Assembly (NCBI GenBank): GCA_038321965.1
Contig: JBBQFL010000021.1
Coordinates: 8,739 to 72,738, forward strand
Source: UKL13-2 sp038321965
GTDB taxonomy: Bacteria; Pseudomonadota; Gammaproteobacteria; Burkholderiales; Usitatibacteraceae
DNA: 64,000 bases
Reading direction: 5' to 3'
Position numbers and translations under genes: made by a program. The stretch's first letter is position 1; every line of letters starts with the position of its first letter. The notes under the pieces were generated by a model, which made no database searches, was not told the origin of the DNA, and saw nothing but the letters and a program-made list of their open reading frames with translations. Positions 51,983-60,105 of the stretch are shown here, one piece after another.

Positions 51983-53581
51983 TTATTTACGGAACATGGC
52001 CAGCATGCGTTGCGTCACCGCAAAGCCGCCGAACATATTGATGGCAGTAAGGCCGATGCCCGCGACCGCGAGCCAGCGAATGACCTCATCCGGTCGCGCA
52101 TTTTGCATAACTGCGCCGGCCATTGCTGGCGGCGCAATCTGCACCAGTGCCCCGATGATGATGATGCTGCTGATCGCATTGGTCACGCTCATCAGCGGCG
52201 TGTGCAGCGCAGGGGTCACGTTCCACACCACCATGTAGCCGACAAAGCAGGCCAGCACGAACACCGTGAAATGGCCAAGGAACGCAGCCGGCGCATTGGC
52301 CCCGACAAACCAGAACACGACAGCCGCCACCGCGAACATGACGGTGAGTTTTTGGGCTGACATCGGCGCACCTCCGCCATGACCATGGCCTTTTTTGGCA
52401 GGCATAACAACGGCGGCCGCGGGCTTGGCAACCGCTGGCGGCGCGACAACCTTGGGTGGCGCCGGCCACGTGACCTCGCCCAGCTTGATTACGGTCAGGC
52501 CACGGATGGCTTCGTCTTCCATATTGACGTTGATGACGCCGTCCTTGGTCTTGCACAGCTCCTCGGACAAGCGAAAAAGGTTGGTGCCGTACAACGTCGA
52601 GGCTTGTTTCGCCAAGCGGCTTGCGAGGTCGGTGTAGCCGACGATGGTGACGCCATGCTTCACCACGACCTTACCCGGCTCAGTCAGCTCACAGTTGCCG
52701 CCCTGCTCTGCAGCCATATCGACAATCACGCTGCCAGCCTTCATCGACTGCACCATCTCGGCCGTAATGAGCTTGGGCGCTGGCTTGCCGGGGATCAGTG
52801 CGGTGGTGATGATGATGTCCACTTCCCGCGCTTGCTGCGCGTACATCTCGCGCTGGGCTTTCTGAAAGCCCTCGGACATGACCTTGGCATAACCACCGCC
52901 GCCCGATCCTTCTTCCTCAAAATTGACCTTGACGAACTCGCCGCCAAGCGACATCACCTGATCAGCCACTTCAGCGCGCGTGTCGTTGGCGCGCACGATG
53001 GCACCCATGCTGGCGGCAGTGCCGATGGCAGCTAAGCCCGCGACGCCGGCCCCGGCAATAAATACCTTCGCCGGCGGCACCTTGCCCGCAGCAGTGATCT
53101 GCCCGCTGAAAAAGCGGCCGAAGGCGTTGGCTGCCTCGATGACGGCGCGATACCCGGTGACGCCAGCCATCGACGTGAGCGCGTCCATTTTCTGGGCGCG
53201 GGACAGCGTGCGCGGCAGACAATCGATCGCCAGTACCGTGACTTTTCGCTCTGCCATGGCCTTCATCAGTTCCGGGTTTTGAGCCGGCCAGATGAAAGAA
53301 ATCAGCGCTTGCCCTTCCTTCATCACCGCCACCTCGTCCATGGTCGGCGCACGCACCTTGAAGACGATGTCGGAGTTCGCCCACAGATCGCGGGCGCTGC
53401 CAGCGATGCTGGCACCAGACTTGCGATAATCCTCATCGCTTACGTTGGCGGCATCGCCAGCGCCGGCTTCCACCTGCACCGCGAATCCCAGCTTGATCAG
53501 TTTTTCTACAACGTCGGGAACGGTGGCAACGCGCTTCTCACCCGGAAAAATCTCGCGTGGTACTCCGATTATTTGCGGCAT
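51983..53581 (-). CDS. pntA: NAD(P) transhydrogenase subunit alpha (fused alpha1-alpha2)
   Basis: A 532-residue protein joining the soluble NAD-binding domain I (IGVPREIFPGEKRVATVPD, VFIAGAGVAGLAAIGTAASMGA) to a C-terminal membrane part with four helices. A Pro/Ala/Lys linker with a short His/Gly run (KKGHGHGGG) separates them. In many alphaproteobacteria these are two genes, so the fused E. coli-like form is worth noting. It has a good GGGAGATAAC ribosome-binding site and heads pntA-pntB. Confidence 0.97.
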   Translation of the reverse strand: MPQIIGVPREIFPGEKRVATVPDVVEKLIKLGFAVQVEAGAGDAANVSDEDYRKSGASIAGSARDLWANSDIVFKVRAPTMDEVAVMKEGQALISFIWPAQNPELMKAMAERKVTVLAIDCLPRTLSRAQKMDALTSMAGVTGYRAVIEAANAFGRFFSGQITAAGKVPPAKVFIAGAGVAGLAAIGTAASMGAIVRANDTRAEVADQVMSLGGEFVKVNFEEEGSGGGGYAKVMSEGFQKAQREMYAQQAREVDIIITTALIPGKPAPKLITAEMVQSMKAGSVIVDMAAEQGGNCELTEPGKVVVKHGVTIVGYTDLASRLAKQASTLYGTNLFRLSEELCKTKDGVINVNMEDEAIRGLTVIKLGEVTWPAPPKVVAPPAVAKPAAAVVMPAKKGHGHGGGAPMSAQKLTVMFAVAAVVFWFVGANAPAAFLGHFTVFVLACFVGYMVVWNVTPALHTPLMSVTNAISSIIIIGALVQIAPPAMAGAVMQNARPDEVIRWLAVAGIGLTAINMFGGFAVTQRMLAMFRK

Positions 53582-53703
53582 GTTTGTTATCTCCCTGAAT
53601 TCCCTGCTTCAGTTTACTTGCTTAAGTACCCACGATATTGTCAGTATTAAGACTATCCCCGTGAGTGTAGCTCGAACTTGTGCTGCGTTGGATACAACGA
53701 TCA

Positions 53704-54912
53704 CTACAGCGGCAACTGTCGCGCCAACTGGAACGCCGTGATGGGGGCAGCCAGTCCTTTGCCGAAGCCGATCACCTTGAAAAACTCGCCCATTTCGGCC
53801 GGCGAAACTAGCCGTTGCACTTGATTGGTCAACGGCAGATAGCTCGCGGCCGCCATAGGATCGGCGAGCTGCAAGCGTTCGGTGAGACCACTGGCGAGGA
53901 GAAAATTAGCCTGCGTCGTGTAGCCGAGCAACGCCAATCCGGCTGCAATACCCGCATCGGCGACTGCAGTGAAATCCACGTGGGCGGTGATGTCCTGCAA
54001 TCCCGGGAAACGGAACGGATCGGTATGCGCGAAATGCCGGTAGTGGCACATCAGCGTCCCGGTGACACGGCTGGGATGGTAATACTCGGCGCGGCGAAAG
54101 CCGTAATCGACAAATATTATCGCGCCATGCTTGAGCGATTGTGCGAGGCTCTTGACCAACCCACCTGCCGCGGGTGCTACTTCGGTGAGATAACCTTCCG
54201 GTGGCGCATGGTTCAGGTGTTCGCGCTGGATTGCAGTCACCGGCTCATTCAGCCCCGGCGACAACGCCGGTACGTCCTGCCATACCAAGGCGTCGTCTTT
54301 CACCGCCACACCGCGTTCAAATATCCAGCCGGAAGAAAAGGTCACGAGATGAACTGGAACGACATCCAGCACCTCATTGGCGATGATGGCACCGATAAAA
54401 TCCTGCGGGAGTTGGTCCATCCACACTGCGCGATTGGCTAGATGGGCTGGCAGGCTGGCGATGGCCTGCTGCTGCCTTTCACGTAAGTCGGCGCTAACTT
54501 CGAGCAGAAAATATTTGCCGGGCATGGTGCCGGTCTCTTCCAGCGCCAGCAATACGTCGACCGCAAGTTTTCCCGAACCTGGCCCCAGTTCCAACACATC
54601 GCCGCCGGTCTCGTGGAGCACTTCACTAATGCTTTGCGCGAGGCACTGGCCAAACAGGGGGGAGATTTCCGGCGCCGTCACAAAATCACCGTCGGCACCA
54701 AACTTGCGCGCACCTGCTGCGTAGTAACCCAGGCCGGGCGCATACAGTGCGAGCTCCATGAAGCGTGCAAAGGATAGCCATCCATTTGCCTTGGCGATCT
54801 CCTCCCGAAGCATCGTCGTGCAAGCGTGCGTATGGGTGAGCGCGTCGCCGGTCGGCTCGGGCAACTGATTCGATTGATCGCGCGGCAGTGGTGATCGCAT
54901 GAGATGGCGCAA
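53704..54912 (-). CDS. MidA/NDUFAF7-family SAM-dependent methyltransferase
   Basis: A 402-residue methyltransferase-like protein. It has WLSFARFMELALYAPGLGYYAAGARKFGADGDFVTAPEISPLFG, then motif I VLELGPGSGKLAVDVL and a FIGAIIANEVLDVVPVHL segment, matching the DUF185/MidA family. The mitochondrial homologue NDUFAF7 dimethylates an Arg of complex I subunit NDUFS2; the bacterial substrate is not established. Start may be ATG 54912 or 54900. It is divergent from the SDR gene with 21 bp between starts, a common pairing in Betaproteobacteria. Confidence 0.9.
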   Translation of the reverse strand: MRHLMRSPLPRDQSNQLPEPTGDALTHTHACTTMLREEIAKANGWLSFARFMELALYAPGLGYYAAGARKFGADGDFVTAPEISPLFGQCLAQSISEVLHETGGDVLELGPGSGKLAVDVLLALEETGTMPGKYFLLEVSADLRERQQQAIASLPAHLANRAVWMDQLPQDFIGAIIANEVLDVVPVHLVTFSSGWIFERGVAVKDDALVWQDVPALSPGLNEPVTAIQREHLNHAPPEGYLTEVAPAAGGLVKSLAQSLKHGAIIFVDYGFRRAEYYHPSRVTGTLMCHYRHFAHTDPFRFPGLQDITAHVDFTAVADAGIAAGLALLGYTTQANFLLASGLTERLQLADPMAAASYLPLTNQVQRLVSPAEMGEFFKVIGFGKGLAAPITAFQLARQLPL

Positions 54913-54933
54913 ATTTGAATGTAAGATTATCCC

Positions 54934-55686
54934 ATGAGCGAAAACAACTCCCTACCCGTGATTCTGATTACCGGCGCTGCCAAGAGAGTCGGCGCGGCCA
55001 TCACCAAAGCGCTGCATGCGGCAGGCGCCAACGTGATCGTGCATTGCAATCGCTCGCGCACGGATGCTGATGCGCTGGTACTGGAATTGAACAACCTGCG
55101 CACACGCTCGGCATCGATTCTGCAGGGCGACTTGCTTGCTTACAACGCGTTGAAGGGTTTGATCGACCAGGCGGCGTCTGCATTCGGCCGCCTCGACGGG
55201 CTGGTCAACAATGCGTCCGCGTTTTACCCGACGCCCGTGGGTACTATCGTTGAAGACCACTGGAACGAGTTGATCGACGCAAACCTGAAGGCACCTTTAT
55301 TTCTGTCGCAGGCGGCGGTGCCTTATCTGCGGAAAACGCGTGGCAATATCGTCAACATCATCGACATTCACGCCGAGCGTCCGCTCAAGGACTACGTTGT
55401 CTACTCGGCAACCAAGGCGGGCCTTGCAGGCCTCACGCGTTCGCTGGCACTGGAACTGGGCCCGGATATCCGCGTGAATGGTGTATCGCCCGGTGCGATC
55501 ATTTGGCCGGACGGCGCGGCCGATTATCCCGCTGCCGAGCGTGAGCGTATCGTCAATCAAGTGCCGCTCAAACGCATCGGCAGCCCGGAAGATATTGCTG
55601 GCGCCGTGAAATTTCTGATGCTCGACGCGCCGTATGTGACTGGTCAAATTCTCGCGGTCGACGGAGGCAGGGAAATCGCACTGTAA
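54934..55686 (+). CDS. Pteridine reductase-like short-chain dehydrogenase
   Basis: A 250-residue NADPH-dependent SDR. The cofactor motif TGAAKRVG has the TGxxxRxG form typical of pteridine reductases (PTR1/FolM) instead of TGxxxGxG, followed by the NADPH-specificity patch HCNRSRTDAD. The active site is VNNAS and YSATKAGLAGL. The end has VTGQILAVDGGRE. A dihydrofolate or dihydromonapterin reductase function is plausible from these motifs; folE is elsewhere in the window. Substrate is inferred. Confidence 0.85.
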   Translation: MSENNSLPVILITGAAKRVGAAITKALHAAGANVIVHCNRSRTDADALVLELNNLRTRSASILQGDLLAYNALKGLIDQAASAFGRLDGLVNNASAFYPTPVGTIVEDHWNELIDANLKAPLFLSQAAVPYLRKTRGNIVNIIDIHAERPLKDYVVYSATKAGLAGLTRSLALELGPDIRVNGVSPGAIIWPDGAADYPAAERERIVNQVPLKRIGSPEDIAGAVKFLMLDAPYVTGQILAVDGGREIAL

Positions 55687-55805
55687 AATGTATATCTCCA
55701 GCATTGACGGGCCTTTCAGGCAATAAATGTCTAGAAACGCCCGTCGATATTGGTTCTACACGTTTTCATCCCATCGCCACACCCTCACGCGGTAAAATCG
55801 CGCAT

Positions 55806-56699
55806 ATGGAAATCACCGCGCCCACCATCTCGCAAAAGCAGCAATTCGAGGCCAACAAACTCACCAAGCGCCTGCGCCGCCTAATGGGTCAGGCGATCGC
55901 CGATTTCAACATGATCGAGGCGGGCGACAACGTAATGGTGTGCCTGTCTGGTGGCAAGGACAGCTACGGCATGCTCGATGTGCTGATGAAGTTGCGCGAA
56001 AAATCGCCCGTACCCTTCGAGCTGTTCGCATTCAACCTGGACCAGAAGCATCCTGGCTATCCGGCGCATATTCTTCCAGAGTATTTACGCGGGTTGGGCG
56101 TGCCCTTCCGGATTGAAGAGCAGGACACCTATTCCACCGTCAAGCGCGTGATTCCCGAGGGAAAGACGATGTGTTCGCTGTGTTCGCGGCTGCGGCGTGG
56201 CGTGATTTACCGCGTCGCTGCCGAAATCGGTGCCACCAAAATTGCGTTGGGGCATCACCGCGATGACATCATCAATACCCTGTTTCTGAATATGTTCTTC
56301 GGTGGCAAACTGAAATCAATGCCGCCCAAGCTGGTCTCAGACGATGGCAAACACATCGTCATCCGTCCGCTTGCGTATGTGGAGGAGGCCGATCTGGAAG
56401 CCTATGCTGACTACATGCAGTTTCCTATCATTCCCTGCGATTTATGTGGCTCGCAGGACAATCTGCAGCGTCAGCAGGTCAAGCTTCTACTGCGAGATTG
56501 GGACAAGAAATTTCCGGGCCGCATTGAGAGCATTTTCCGCTCCATCCAGAATGTGGCGCCCTCGCATCTGCTCGACCGCAACCTGTTCGATTTCGCGGCT
56601 GTGAAAGCCGACGGCAGTGCAAATGCGGATGGCGACAAGGCGTTCGATGTTGAGGAATTCGTCGAGCCGATGTCGGCGCAGGTCATCAAGTTCCGCTAG
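55806..56699 (+). CDS. ttcA: tRNA 2-thiocytidine(32) synthetase
   Basis: Thiolates cytidine 32 of certain tRNAs with an iron-sulfur cluster. From ATG 55806 (about 297 residues) it has the ATP-pyrophosphatase PP-loop LSGGKDSYGML, the cluster-binding MCSLCSRLRRG and a third Cys in IPCDLCGSQDNLQRQ. An upstream ATG-like start at 55704 would add a non-conserved 34 residues. It follows the SDR gene on the same strand. Confidence 0.95.
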   Translation: MEITAPTISQKQQFEANKLTKRLRRLMGQAIADFNMIEAGDNVMVCLSGGKDSYGMLDVLMKLREKSPVPFELFAFNLDQKHPGYPAHILPEYLRGLGVPFRIEEQDTYSTVKRVIPEGKTMCSLCSRLRRGVIYRVAAEIGATKIALGHHRDDIINTLFLNMFFGGKLKSMPPKLVSDDGKHIVIRPLAYVEEADLEAYADYMQFPIIPCDLCGSQDNLQRQQVKLLLRDWDKKFPGRIESIFRSIQNVAPSHLLDRNLFDFAAVKADGSANADGDKAFDVEEFVEPMSAQVIKFR

Positions 56700-56720
56700 T
56701 CCACGGCCCAGAGACCGCGT

Positions 56721-57098
56721 TCATGCGGGATGGCCAGGATTACGCTGGACCAGTTTGATGAAACCGTAGAGCGCCAGTACCGGTATCACCAACAGCACGA
56801 CAACCGGCGCCAGCGCCAGCAACAAGGCAATCACGGTGATGACTGCAGCTAATATCAGTGCAAAGACCGTCACCGCCGCGGCACCTGCCAATACGGCAGC
56901 GACGATGACCGCAACCAGCAGCAAAACGGGAATCGCGATTGCCCAGCCGAGCGCCGAATTCGAGAGGTCGTGATCCATGAACATGAGGGAACCACCGATG
57001 GCGCCGCTCTCGTGGCTGTAGGCGAGGCCTACAGCGAGGGCCGTGATAACCAGCACCACGGCGAGCGTGATGAGTAACGGTCGTGACATTTTGTTCAT
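56721..57098 (-). CDS. Hypothetical membrane protein
   Basis: A 125-residue hydrophobic protein starting at ATG 57098 behind AGGAGCC. It has about four helices: residues 8-27 (LLITLAVVLVITALAVGLAY), 50-70, 70-92 and 92-112, separated by short loops; only MDHDLSNS and the C-terminal KLVQRNPGHPA are polar. The Ala/Val/Leu composition is extreme. I recognise no family. It is convergent with ttcA, with 21 bp between stops. Confidence 0.6.
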   Translation of the reverse strand: MNKMSRPLLITLAVVLVITALAVGLAYSHESGAIGGSLMFMDHDLSNSALGWAIAIPVLLLVAVIVAAVLAGAAAVTVFALILAAVITVIALLLALAPVVVLLVIPVLALYGFIKLVQRNPGHPA

Positions 57099-57263
57099 AT
57101 TCGGCTCCTGGCAAGACTTGATTGTCGAAGGGTGCAGTTTGCTGTGCATAGAAGGCGACCGCAATCCGCTGGAGATGAAGTGCAGAAATTGGTGGCCGAG
57201 ATGTCCCAGTTGGATGGGAAATGCGGCTGCAATCCGGACGGGGATGCCGCGCAGCTGACCAAT

Positions 57264-57292
57264 AAAAAAGCCGGGCGGACCCGGCTCTTTTA
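57264..57292 (-). terminator. Intrinsic terminator after the M48 protease gene
   Basis: On the minus strand AGCCGGG-tccg-CCCGGCT is followed by TTTTTTATT. It lies 14 bp beyond the stop of the gene ending at 57306. Weak T-rich sequence on the plus side could allow some bidirectional use. Confidence 0.85.
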
Positions 57293-57305
57293 GTAGTGAG
57301 ACAAT

Positions 57306-58334
57306 CTACTGCGATTTCTTGGGGGCTGCCGGTGTGGTCGATTTGCCGGTAGTGGCCTTTGGCGTCGTTGTTGGCTTCTTCAGGTCTGACGGTGTTGTGC
57401 CGAGAATCGCAGCAACGAATCTTTCCTGCAAAACGGCTTGTGAGGAGAACTGGTCGAGGGACTTACCGATTGACTTGTCCAGTTCGCTCAAGCGTAGAGA
57501 CGGCGTTGGGTGACTGCTGTACACCAAGCTCTTGCTTGCCTGCTGATCAGTACTTAAATTTTGCAGCAGCTGCAAAACGGTCGGTAAACCAAATGGGTCA
57601 TAGCCAGCGCGTGCCGCCAACACCATACCAACGCGGTCCGCTTGTAGTTCATCTTCGGGGGAGAGTCCCTTTACGTAAAGCTCTTTGCCACCGGAAAGCG
57701 CGCCCTTGACCCAACCTTTGCCAATCTGACTGGCCAAGCCAGTGTCCTTTATTTTACTATTCGCAAAGATGCCGAGGCCAGTTGTAAGGAGTCCAGCTTT
57801 TCCGGCCTTCTGTACTGCGTGCAGATGATGCTTCAGGATCACATGAGCAATTTCATGGCCCAACGCACCTGCGAGCTCGGATTCTGATCGCAAGCGATAG
57901 AGCAAGCCTGTCGTAATAAATACCTTGCCGCCTGGCGCCGCAAAAGCATTGGGTACCGGCGAATCGATGACAGCAAAACTCCACGGCAAGCCAGGCCGCT
58001 CGGAATGAAGCGCTATCCACTTGCCAACGCGGTTGACGTATTGTTGGATGCGATCATTGGCGAGCAGCGGTGCAGCGCCTAACAGGCCCGACGCCATCGC
58101 CTCGCCAATCTCAATTTCTTCGCTTTCAGGGACTTCGGCAAAAGCATCTTTCGTATCCTTGAAGACACTGACAGCTGTGGAGAGTGTGTCTGAACTACCG
58201 GCGCCGGTGCCAGATGGGATAAGGCCAGCAAAGCCACCCTTGCCAGAAGGGATCGGAATATTCGGCATGCCTGCGCATCCAGCGATAAGCAGAGCGGTGA
58301 TCAACAGGAAAAAGCGCATTAACAGGGATTTCAT
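57306..58334 (-). CDS. M48-family periplasmic metalloprotease (lipoprotein)
   Basis: A 342-residue zinc protease. The signal has lipobox LIAGC at about residue 20. The catalytic motif is HEIAHVILKHH (HExxH) near residue 165, and a third zinc ligand region follows in LSPEDELQADRVGMVLAARAGYDP. It belongs to the LoiP/BepA-like group that handles outer-membrane proteins. The last 30 residues are Thr/Pro/Lys-rich and likely disordered. Its ATG overlaps the stop of the SH3 gene, so the two are a translational pair. Confidence 0.92.
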   Translation of the reverse strand: MKSLLMRFFLLITALLIAGCAGMPNIPIPSGKGGFAGLIPSGTGAGSSDTLSTAVSVFKDTKDAFAEVPESEEIEIGEAMASGLLGAAPLLANDRIQQYVNRVGKWIALHSERPGLPWSFAVIDSPVPNAFAAPGGKVFITTGLLYRLRSESELAGALGHEIAHVILKHHLHAVQKAGKAGLLTTGLGIFANSKIKDTGLASQIGKGWVKGALSGGKELYVKGLSPEDELQADRVGMVLAARAGYDPFGLPTVLQLLQNLSTDQQASKSLVYSSHPTPSLRLSELDKSIGKSLDQFSSQAVLQERFVAAILGTTPSDLKKPTTTPKATTGKSTTPAAPKKSQ

Positions 58335-58900
58335 TTTTTATCTCCCTTGGACTCGGCGGCAAGAATAGCGTCATTGGCGAGATAGGCAACATTGCGAAAT
58401 GCCAGGTTGCCCTGCGTCGCGTACCGCATCGCGTCACTTTCTGCTGCTGCATAGCCTTTCATCTTCGCCAGCGCAGCCGGGTTTGGCTCGGCATCGCGAA
58501 GATCCTGCTCTGTAATCCCGCGTATTCCCATAGTTGCACTTTGCGCACGCTGATTGGTGGTGCTGCCACCACCACTGAGCAAGCGGTTCATGCTCGACAG
58601 CCAGCCGCCTCCCGTCGCTTGTTGCTGATCAGTCATCAGCGTTGCGCCACCACGCAAATGCATCATCCGCACCCAGCCCATATCTGAACCGCTTTTCACA
58701 CGGCTCCAGGCGCCCTTGCGTTCCTGCAATTGCAACGGTGCTTTCTCTGCCAATTGTTTGATGATCGTTGCCGCGTCTTCTGGTGCGGAGCGAAGCTCAG
58801 TGGAACGATTGGTCACTAGCGGCTCTTGCGCAAGCGCCGGGGCTATGACGTTAGCCCCCAGAAGCAATACAGCGAAAATCAATACTCTCAGTTGTCTCAT
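58331..58900 (-). CDS. Exported SH3-domain protein, partner of the M48 protease
   Basis: A 189-residue secreted protein starting at ATG 58900; a longer frame to 59014 lacks a signal. The signal peptide ends ANVIAPALA. A bacterial SH3 domain follows (TNRSTELRSAPEDAATIIKQL, LQERKGAWSRVKSGSDMGWVR), then a Gly/Ser linker and a helical region with GIRGITEQDLRDAEPN. SH3 domains of this kind often bind peptidoglycan or protein partners. The four-base overlap with the M48 gene suggests the two act together, perhaps as protease and adaptor. Confidence 0.83.
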   Translation of the reverse strand: MRQLRVLIFAVLLLGANVIAPALAQEPLVTNRSTELRSAPEDAATIIKQLAEKAPLQLQERKGAWSRVKSGSDMGWVRMMHLRGGATLMTDQQQATGGGWLSSMNRLLSGGGSTTNQRAQSATMGIRGITEQDLRDAEPNPAALAKMKGYAAAESDAMRYATQGNLAFRNVAYLANDAILAAESKGDKK

Positions 58901-59169
58901 CGGTGAACCTCTACGCTTGGTATGACTGGCGTGCGCGAATGTTATGGATATTATTGCGTCATAGTTTCTCACAATGGGTTGCGCTTGCCCAGCGCATAAA
59001 CGTGAGCGCCTCAATTGCGGGATGCCGGAGAAAGGGCTTCGTTACGTGTCCGTCACAGCGAAGCGTAAAGTCATTGTCTGGCGCGGTGTTACAGGCCTTT
59101 ATGGCTGCAGATCCGCGCCAATACTGGTGTTTTATCTTTCGTGAGCGCCTTCGATTTTGCGTGAAAAAC

Positions 59170-60006
59170 TTACAAACCCAGCCGCTGCCATATCGTGGAA
59201 CTCAAGCCAGCCTGATTGAGCGTGTAAAAATGCAGCCCGGGCGCGCCGCCTTCTAGCAGTCTGGCGCAAAGGTCGGTCACCAAGTCGAGGCCAAAAGCGC
59301 GGATGGAGGCGGAGTCATCTCCATAGCTTTCCATCTTGAGGCGAACCCAACGGGGAATTTCCGCGCCGCACGCATCTGAAAAGCGCGCCAATTGCGAAAA
59401 GTTGGAAATAGGCATCACACCGGGCACGATGGGAATGGAGACGCCCAACGCCTCAACCTGTTCGACGAAATGAAAATATGCGTCGGCATTGTAGAAATAC
59501 TGCGTCATTGCCGAATTGGCACCCGCCTCCACCTTTTGCTTGAAATGTTCGAGTTCGTCATGCGCGCGCCGGGACTGGGGGTGGTACTCCGGATAGGCAG
59601 CGACTTCAATATGAAAATGGTCGCCGGTCTCTTCTCGAATGAACCGGACAAGGTCAGTGGCGTAACGAAACTCTCCTGCAACGGCCATTCCTGACGGCAG
59701 GTCACCTCGCAACGCAACGGTGTGCCGGATTCCGGCCTCCTTGTAGCGATGAATGGTCGCGCGGATGCTTTCGCGCGTGGAGCCGATGCAGGAAATGTGC
59801 GGCGCCGCTGCGTGGCCGGCCGCGCGAATATCCAGTACCGTGGCGAGGGTGCCCTCTTGCGTAGAGCCGCCGGCGCCAAAGGTTACTGAAAAGAAGGCGG
59901 GATCAAACTGCGCGAGTTGGCGAACCGTTTCACGCAGCTTGGCAGCCCCTTCAGGCGTCTTGGGGGGGAAGAACTCAAAGCTGTACTTGCGTGTATCCGC
60001 TGTCAA
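59170..60006 (-). CDS. metF: 5,10-methylenetetrahydrofolate reductase
   Basis: Makes 5-methyl-THF for methionine synthesis. The 278-residue TIM barrel has YSFEFFPPKTPEG, FFSVTFGAGGSTQEGT with the catalytic Glu, and VALRGDLPSG. NADH/FAD-binding residues fit the E. coli type. It lies 99 bp downstream of ahcY on the same strand, so the SAH riboswitch ahead of ahcY may also govern it; a strong hairpin stands between the two genes. Linking SAH clearance with methyl-group supply makes functional sense. Confidence 0.95.
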   Translation of the reverse strand: MTADTRKYSFEFFPPKTPEGAAKLRETVRQLAQFDPAFFSVTFGAGGSTQEGTLATVLDIRAAGHAAAPHISCIGSTRESIRATIHRYKEAGIRHTVALRGDLPSGMAVAGEFRYATDLVRFIREETGDHFHIEVAAYPEYHPQSRRAHDELEHFKQKVEAGANSAMTQYFYNADAYFHFVEQVEALGVSIPIVPGVMPISNFSQLARFSDACGAEIPRWVRLKMESYGDDSASIRAFGLDLVTDLCARLLEGGAPGLHFYTLNQAGLSSTIWQRLGL

Positions 60007-60055
60007 GATAGTCTTTCAGGTAATGATTGCGCGGTTCGCGCGCAACGCCATCATG

Positions 60056-60088
60056 GGTTTCGACGCACGTCCAGCGTGCGTCGAAACC
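60056..60088. repeat. Long perfect hairpin between ahcY and metF
   Basis: GGTTTCGACGCACG and CGTGCGTCGAAACC form a perfect 14-bp stem around a 5-nt loop. No T-run follows on either strand, so it is not a classic terminator. A second short hairpin (TTGCGCG/CGCGCAA) lies at 60027-60045, nearer metF. Confidence 0.8.
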
Positions 60089-60105
60089 AACAGGACTTGA
60101 TCAAC

